This document shows, piece by piece, positions 5,964 through 10,128 of a stretch of 10,128 nt of DNA; position 1 is the stretch's first letter, and every line of letters starts with the position of its first letter. This stretch comes from an uncultured Bacillota bacterium. Its GTDB lineage: Bacteria; Bacillota_I; Bacilli_A; Erysipelotrichales; Erysipelotrichaceae. Where the stretch lies: the NCBI GenBank assembly GCA_949287785.1, contig CASEHR010000138.1:1-10128 (forward strand), given 5' to 3'. The translations under genes and the position numbers were made by a program. Under the pieces are notes generated by a model. That model was not told the DNA's origin. It worked only from the letters and a program-made list of their open reading frames with translations, and did no database searches.

Positions 5964-6863
5964 ATGCAGTTATTATGTTCCGTTACCCGCATCGATGTGA
6001 TCGATGATATCTGGGAGGATGTTGATGGTATTATCGTCGGATCGTGTGCGGCATCGCTCAGATATCCTTTTACTCTGGATGAGTTAGTCACCATCAAGAA
6101 AAAGTGCCAGATGTATGGTATTGATCTATACATCGAGATAGATGTCCTTGTGAAAGAGACATCCCGGACGATCGTCTTTGATCTTCTTGATTTTGTTATG
6201 CAGCTTGAGCCAAAGGGCATCTATTTCAGTGATCTTGCTGTATACGATTATGCACTGCGCAAAGGCTATAGTGATATTCTCATCTATGATCCGCTGACGT
6301 TAATGACCAATTCACTTGATGCTATCTTCTTTTTGCGCAAAGGTCTGAAGGCAGTCACTTTAGCTCGTGAGCTCACCTTTGATGAGATCGTCAAGATCGC
6401 CAGAATGACTAATGGGCAGGTCGATATGCAGATCGCCGGCTATATCCGAATGGCTTACAGCGGCCGGCATTTTATAAGTGACTATCTTTCCTATATCAAA
6501 AAGCAATTTGACGATCAAAAGATCTATTCTATAAAGGAAGAGACGCGAGATAAGAAGATGGTGATCCACCAAGGGGATGCAGGGACTTTGATCTACAGTG
6601 AATTTGTTTTATTGGCTTTGGATGAATATCTCAGATTAAAGGATAAGATCGCTCGTTTTATTATCGATGACCACTATCTTGATCATGATCTTTTCTGTGA
6701 TATCATCAAAGCTCACCGGATCGTAAACAAGGAAAATGTATCGGCAATAACCACGGAACTGAAAGAGCGATATCCTGATATCTATTTTGATACCGGCTAT
6801 CTTTATAATAAGACGATGATCAGAAAGGAGGAGGATTATGATCGAACTGTTGGCACCGAGTAA
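5964..6863 (+). CDS. trhP1: U32-family protein, TrhP1/YrrN-like (tRNA 5-hydroxyuridine formation)
   Basis: This protein of 299 aa is the smaller, cysteine-poor partner in a pair of adjacent U32 proteins. The arrangement matches Bacillus yrrN-yrrO (TrhP1-TrhP2), which are implicated in prephenate-dependent hydroxylation of uridine 34 in tRNA. The N-terminal half is TIM-barrel-like (VDGIIVGSCAAS near 20-31, KGIYFSDLAVYDYALRKG near 84-101). The U32 signature region is degenerate, IAGYIRMAYSGRHFISDYLS, lacking the cysteines of the canonical motif, as expected of a YrrN-type member. ATG 5964 has no ribosome binding site and sits 6 nt after an extended -10 box. Its 3' end overlaps the next gene by 26 bp, implying translational coupling. 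Family placement is good; the exact modification is inferred from Bacillus. Confidence 0.78.
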   Translation: MQLLCSVTRIDVIDDIWEDVDGIIVGSCAASLRYPFTLDELVTIKKKCQMYGIDLYIEIDVLVKETSRTIVFDLLDFVMQLEPKGIYFSDLAVYDYALRKGYSDILIYDPLTLMTNSLDAIFFLRKGLKAVTLARELTFDEIVKIARMTNGQVDMQIAGYIRMAYSGRHFISDYLSYIKKQFDDQKIYSIKEETRDKKMVIHQGDAGTLIYSEFVLLALDEYLRLKDKIARFIIDDHYLDHDLFCDIIKAHRIVNKENVSAITTELKERYPDIYFDTGYLYNKTMIRKEEDYDRTVGTE

Positions 6864-8031
6864 AGATCTGAAGAAAGCGAAAGTGGCGATCGATCATGGG
6901 GCTGATGCGGTATATATTGGCGGCAAGTCCTTTTCTTTGCGGTCAAGGGCCAGCAATTTCGGGCTGGATGAGATCGATGAGATCGTCAGATATGCCCATG
7001 AAAGAGGTAAAAAGGTCTATATTACCGTCAATATGGTCTTTCATGACAGTGACCTTAGCGGTATCAGACAATACCTCAACGATCTTGATCATATTGGGGT
7101 CGATGCGCTGATCATCGAGTCTTTTGCCCTTATCGAACTGATCAGGAAAGAAGCGCCTCATCTTGAGATCCACATCAGTACACAGAGTTCAACGCTCAAT
7201 TCCAATGCGGCAGCGGCTTACAAGCGCTGGGGAGCAGATCGTATCGTCTTAGGCCGGGAATGTTCGATGGATGAGATCGAGATCATCGCCAAAAGAGTCG
7301 ATATTCCTTTAGAGGTCTTTATCCATGGTGGGATGTGTTCAAACTATTCGGGACGCTGTACACTTTCCAATCGGATGTGTCTCAGGGATGCCAACCGGGG
7401 CGGATGTGCACACAGCTGTCGGTGGCGGTATGAATTGTATGCAAATGGTGAAATTGTAAGTGACAAAGAGAAGCTCTTTTCGATGGCATCGAAAGATCTG
7501 AGGGCGACTGCCTTCATCGAAAGGATGATCAAGGCCGGAGTCGCTTCCCTTAAGATCGAAGGAAGAATGAAAAGTGAATACTATGTCGCGCAGATCACGA
7601 AGACTTACCGCAAGATGATCGATGAGATCTACGCTGAAGGGCATTTGGATGAGAAACGGATAAAATATTATGATAATGAACTTTCCAAAGCGGAAAACAG
7701 GGTCAGCGCCAATGGTTTCCTTGACGGTCTTTTCAACAGCGATAAACAGATCTATGAAAAAGAGGTGACGATGGTCACTCATGATTTTGTCGGTCTGATC
7801 TTAGATCAGAAAGATGGGATCGCCAGAGTTGAAGTCAGAAATCGTTTTACGGTCGATGATAGATTAGAGGTCTTTGGGCCGCTTACCGATAATGAAAGGC
7901 TGAAGATCGAAGTGATGTACGATGAAGAAAACAATATCATCACCTTAGCCAATAAACCGATGTCGATCGTCTATATTCCTATCGGTTTCACGGTCAGAAG
8001 CGGTGATATGATCAGGAGGGTAACGGAATGA
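6838..8031 (+). CDS. trhP2: U32-family protein, TrhP2/YrrO-like (tRNA U34 hydroxylation)
   Basis: This cytoplasmic protein of 397 aa carries the full U32 signature: EVFIHGGMCSNYSGRC followed by TLSNRMCLRDANRGGC and AHSCRW (about residues 159-196). Cys167, Cys174, Cys190 and Cys194 are the conserved set thought to bind an iron-sulfur cluster; Cys181 is extra. The N-terminus MIELLAPSKDLKKAKVAIDHGADAVYIGG is classic U32 (split here for recognition: ELLAPSKD, GADAVYIGG). Although U32 proteins were first named peptidases, the YrrO/TrhP branch acts in forming 5-hydroxyuridine at tRNA position 34, supporting wobble decoding. AAGGAGG lies upstream of ATG 6838 inside the end of the preceding gene. The stop overlaps the next start as ATGA. 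A collagenase-like protease role is the less likely alternative. Confidence 0.88.
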   Translation: MIELLAPSKDLKKAKVAIDHGADAVYIGGKSFSLRSRASNFGLDEIDEIVRYAHERGKKVYITVNMVFHDSDLSGIRQYLNDLDHIGVDALIIESFALIELIRKEAPHLEIHISTQSSTLNSNAAAAYKRWGADRIVLGRECSMDEIEIIAKRVDIPLEVFIHGGMCSNYSGRCTLSNRMCLRDANRGGCAHSCRWRYELYANGEIVSDKEKLFSMASKDLRATAFIERMIKAGVASLKIEGRMKSEYYVAQITKTYRKMIDEIYAEGHLDEKRIKYYDNELSKAENRVSANGFLDGLFNSDKQIYEKEVTMVTHDFVGLILDQKDGIARVEVRNRFTVDDRLEVFGPLTDNERLKIEVMYDEENNIITLANKPMSIVYIPIGFTVRSGDMIRRVTE

Positions 8032-8726
8032 TCTTTGAAGGAGCGCTGTCCGTTAAAGCTGCTTTGTTGAATGATAGAAGATGTATCAATACGATCTATA
8101 TCGACGAGAATAAGAAGGATCGTGATGTGAGGTTCATCCAAAGAACGGCTGATAGTAAAAAGGTGCCGGTAAAAACCGTTTCACGCGCTGCGATCGATGA
8201 GCTTGCTTACGGAAAAAGCCATGGCGGTATCATCGCCGATGTCGGTGGACGAAGATATGATGATATGAAAAAGGAAGAGGATATCTTTGTGCTCGACGGG
8301 ATCGAAGATCCCTTCAATCTCGGATACATCTTCCGCACTCTCAAAGCTTTCGGCCACAGCAGCGTCATCATTCCCAAAAGAGATCTTTTTAATATGGAAC
8401 CGGTGATCATGAAGTCATCAGCCGGTGCTTTTGACATGATCGATATCCATCTCAGTGACGATCTTGCCAAAGACGTCGAAAAACTAAAAAAAGAGTACCG
8501 TATCCTGGCCCTTTCACGAAGCGATGAAGCGGAAGATATTTTCACTTATCGTTTCGATAGACCTTCAGTGATCATTCTCGGTGGTGAAAAAAGAGGTATC
8601 AAAAAGGAGATAACTTCTCTTTGCGACAGAGAATTATTCATATCATATCAGAGTGATTTTCATCCGGCGCTCAATGCAGCCAGTGCTTTAGCAGTCGTCT
8701 GCAGTGTCATGAGGACCAATATATGA
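8028..8726 (+). CDS. TrmH-family (SPOUT) RNA 2'-O-methyltransferase, RlmB-like
   Basis: This SAM-dependent RNA ribose methyltransferase of 232 aa is predicted to be cytoplasmic and dimeric with a trefoil knot. Residues about 1-75 resemble the SpoU substrate-binding domain (FEGALSVKAALL, SHGGIIADV). SPOUT motif 1 is LDGIEDPFNLGYIFRT (89-104) with the expected Arg103. Motif 2 is ILGGEKRGI (183-191). Motif 3 is divergent: the usual IPM...SLN reads ISYQSDFHPALNAAS (205-219), keeping Asn216 but losing Pro-Met and the Ser before Leu-Asn. It overlaps its neighbours on both sides as ATGA, and AGGAGGG (8013-8019) serves as ribosome binding site. Length and order fit RlmB/TrmH-like proteins, but the changed motif 3 makes the target uncertain. 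Confidence 0.85.
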   Translation: MIFEGALSVKAALLNDRRCINTIYIDENKKDRDVRFIQRTADSKKVPVKTVSRAAIDELAYGKSHGGIIADVGGRRYDDMKKEEDIFVLDGIEDPFNLGYIFRTLKAFGHSSVIIPKRDLFNMEPVIMKSSAGAFDMIDIHLSDDLAKDVEKLKKEYRILALSRSDEAEDIFTYRFDRPSVIILGGEKRGIKKEITSLCDRELFISYQSDFHPALNAASALAVVCSVMRTNI

Positions 8727-9442
8727 TCACATCTCTGACTAATCAAAAGATCAAGGATATCGCTAAATTGCATATGCGTAAATACCGAAAATATCAGTAT
8801 CTGCTTACTGATGAAGCGATGATTTTTGAAGCCATGAGAAAAGGACTTGTCGATAAGATCATCAAGACAGAAAGATGCGCGATCGACTTTGATGATGTTT
8901 TGGAAGTATCTGACGAAGTGATGGCCAAATTGAGTGATAATGAAGATACGGAGGTAATGGCTGTATGTCGTATCAAAGAGGAAGAGACCGACAGTGAGCG
9001 GATCATCCTCCTTGATGATCTGGCTGATCCGCAGAATATCGGCACGATCATCAAAGCAGCCGATATCTTCGGCTATAAGATGATCTATCTGGGGACTAAT
9101 TGTGCCGATATCTATCACCCCAAATGCCTCGATAAAGCAGGTGTAAGCTTATTCAATGTATCGACAAAAAGAAAAGACCTCGATTTAGTGATCGAAGAAT
9201 TGAAGAATAAGGGTTATCGGATCTATGCGACCGGTCTTAGAAAGAATACCGGGAATATGTATAAAACCCAAGCTCATGATCGTCTGGCGATCATCATGGG
9301 CAATGAAGGTCATGGCATCAAGGAACGGTATTATACGCTGACTGATGAAGTCATCAAGATACCGATGACTAATATCGACTCTTTAAATGTCGCTGTCGCC
9401 AGTGCGATCGTAATGGAATACTACGCTAGTAAACAACATTAA
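8723..9442 (+). CDS. TrmH/YsgA-type (SPOUT) RNA methyltransferase, second tandem copy
   Basis: This second SPOUT methyltransferase of 239 aa directly follows the first. Its N-terminus, ITSLTNQKIKDIAKLHMRKYRK with an EAMIFEA segment, matches the YsgA/TsnR-like pattern. Motif 1 is LLDDLADPQNIGTIIKAAD (96-114), where Lys111 stands at the position normally occupied by the catalytic Arg. Motif 2 is IMGNEGHGI (191-199). Motif 3 is canonical, IPMTNIDSLNVAVA (213-226). The helix after motif 1 (YHPKCLDKAGVSLFNV) also departs from the usual PKVVRASxGSxF pattern. Translation is coupled by ATGA overlap, with GAGGA upstream. Its tail overlaps the convergent acylphosphatase gene by 17 bp. Likely a ribosomal or transfer RNA ribose methyltransferase; the motif-1 substitution leaves activity open. 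Confidence 0.85.
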   Translation: MITSLTNQKIKDIAKLHMRKYRKYQYLLTDEAMIFEAMRKGLVDKIIKTERCAIDFDDVLEVSDEVMAKLSDNEDTEVMAVCRIKEEETDSERIILLDDLADPQNIGTIIKAADIFGYKMIYLGTNCADIYHPKCLDKAGVSLFNVSTKRKDLDLVIEELKNKGYRIYATGLRKNTGNMYKTQAHDRLAIIMGNEGHGIKERYYTLTDEVIKIPMTNIDSLNVAVASAIVMEYYASKQH

Positions 9443-9707
9443 AACCCTTTTCGTCTTCGACAAGGTCAACTTCTTTCATGAAATAATCATCGATCCTGAT
9501 CCATGGTGAAACAGTCTTGAGCTCATTGACAGTCATGATGACAGCGCTCTTTGGTCCCTGCATGTAGCTTTCGACATCACCATTACCGAGGTTTTTTACC
9601 GTACCGGTAAGATGATATTTGGCGGCGATCTGCATCAATTGCCACCGGAAGCCGACGCCCTGGACCCGACCCTTGAACAATACATAATAACGTTTGGTAT
9701 CTGTCAT
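9426..9707 (-). CDS. acyP: Acylphosphatase
   Basis: This small cytosolic enzyme of 93 aa hydrolyses acyl phosphates such as carbamoyl or acetyl phosphate. Both family signatures are present: GRVQGVGFRW at 13-22, with phosphate-binding Arg21, and GTVKNLGNGDVESYMQG at 35-51, with catalytic Asn39. The length is the family norm. It is a single-gene unit on the minus strand, and its 3' end overlaps the convergent methyltransferase gene by 17 bp. ATG 9707 lacks a ribosome binding site but lies 6 nt after the -10 box of a near-consensus promoter, so a leaderless mRNA is likely. Confidence 0.95.
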   Translation of the reverse strand: MTDTKRYYVLFKGRVQGVGFRWQLMQIAAKYHLTGTVKNLGNGDVESYMQGPKSAVIMTVNELKTVSPWIRIDDYFMKEVDLVEDEKGFNVVY

Positions 9708-9713
9708 ATCTTT

Positions 9714-9742
9714 ATTGTATAAGAAAAACAGACATTGTTCAA
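9714..9742 (-). promoter_or_regulatory. acyP promoter placing +1 on the start codon
   Basis: On the minus strand TTGAAC (9742-9737), 17 nt, then TACAAT (9719-9714), followed by six bases and ATG 9707. The predicted transcription start falls at about the first base of the start codon. This is the cleanest of the leaderless-type promoters in the window because both boxes are near consensus. Confidence 0.68.
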
Positions 9743-9821
9743 AAGCTTACTGTATATAGAACAGTCATCACAGGTGGATAGATGACAGGATGAAGTACAT
9801 GAAAGGGATGAATATCATCAT

Positions 9822-9864
9822 TTATCACTAAAGATAAAATAAGTGTATAATACTCACTGGGAGG
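9822..9864 (+). promoter_or_regulatory. Promoter and ribosome binding site of the M18 aminopeptidase gene
   Basis: TTATCA (9822-9827) and TATAAT (9846-9851) are 18 nt apart. The expected start near 9858 is only about 14 nt before ATG 9872, leaving just room for GGGAGG (9859-9864), seven nt from the ATG. The 164 bp between acyP and this gene also contain an 11-nt-loop inverted repeat, GTCATC (9764-9769) with GATGAC (9781-9786), whose role is unknown. Confidence 0.65.
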
Positions 9865-9871
9865 AAATACT

Positions 9872-10128
9872 ATGAAAACAGCATGGGATAAATACAAAGG
9901 AGAAAGACTATCAGTCGTCATGGATTTTGCGGAAGGATACAAGAATTATCTTTCTCGGTCCAAGACAGAAAGAGAAGCGACAAGAGAAGCGATCGCTTTA
10001 GCGCAAGCCAAGGGTTTTAAGGATGTCCGCGAAGTTACATCTTTAAAAGCCGGTGACAAGGTCTATTTCAACAACCGCGATAAGGGTTTGTGCTTATTTG
10101 TAGTCGGCGAAAGACCGCTTGTTGAAGG
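9872..10128 (+). CDS. M18-family aminopeptidase, N-terminal 85 residues (partial)
   Basis: The frame begins MKTAWDKYKGERLSVV and stays open to the window end. Residues such as FAEGYKNYLSRSKTEREATREAI, then AQAKGFKDV (split runs), and KAGDKVYFNNRDKGLCLFVVG match the N-terminus of bacterial M18 zinc aminopeptidases (aspartyl/leucyl aminopeptidase type) as I know them. These enzymes release N-terminal amino acids from peptides in the cytoplasm. The zinc ligands lie beyond the window, so activity cannot be judged. ATG 9872 is supported by GGGAGG at the ideal distance and by a good promoter. It is divergent from acyP. Confidence 0.82.
   Translation, partial: MKTAWDKYKGERLSVVMDFAEGYKNYLSRSKTEREATREAIALAQAKGFKDVREVTSLKAGDKVYFNNRDKGLCLFVVGERPLVE

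Noticed and set aside
9790..9831. Short ORF MKYMKGMNIIIYH in the acyP-M18 gap
   Set aside because: No convincing ribosome binding site or promoter, and it overlaps the -35 region of the aminopeptidase gene.

Overview
The window reads as chromosomal core DNA from a low-to-moderate GC member of the Bacillota. It is most likely a relative of the Erysipelotrichia or another Bacilli-side lineage. The signs are a FolT-type ECF transporter subunit, a split pair of U32 proteins resembling Bacillus YrrN/YrrO, rho-independent terminators and strong AGGAGG ribosome binding sites on internal genes. Species cannot be named from the sequence. No mobile element, CRISPR array, tRNA or rRNA gene was seen. GATC is strikingly over-abundant.

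Layout. Positions 1-855 (minus) hold the N-terminal part of a copper P-type ATPase, with a near-consensus promoter and a CsoR-like operator. Divergent from it, 929-2206 encodes a TrmA/RlmD-type m5U RNA methyltransferase and 2250-3263 an aldose 1-epimerase. Next, 3453-4586 encodes a four-repeat DUF349 protein ending at a perfect terminator hairpin. Positions 4620-5057 contain no ordinary gene. They hold a run of about ten perfect or near-perfect hairpins ending in a strong intrinsic terminator, with a 14-codon mini-ORF behind a strong ribosome binding site. I read this as an independent structured RNA of a family I cannot name. Next come a small four-helix membrane protein (5070-5414), a convergent FolT-like transporter subunit (5411-5926, minus), and a tight four-gene operon (5964-9442): two U32 (TrhP-like) proteins and two tandem SPOUT/TrmH-family methyltransferases. 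An acylphosphatase (9426-9707, minus) overlaps the operon's end, and the start of an M18 aminopeptidase (9872 onward) closes the window.

How it fits together. The common theme is RNA modification and translation: m5U methylation, 5-hydroxyuridine formation at tRNA position 34, and two 2'-O-methyltransferase-like proteins. Five genes (929, 5070, 5926 minus, 5964, 9707 minus) lack a Shine-Dalgarno sequence and have a -10-like hexamer exactly 6-7 nt before ATG, which suggests leaderless mRNAs. Downstream genes in the operons have clear ribosome binding sites.

The items most worth a second look are the structured RNA at about 4732-5057, the promoter embedded in its terminator hairpin, and the leaderless-start pattern.
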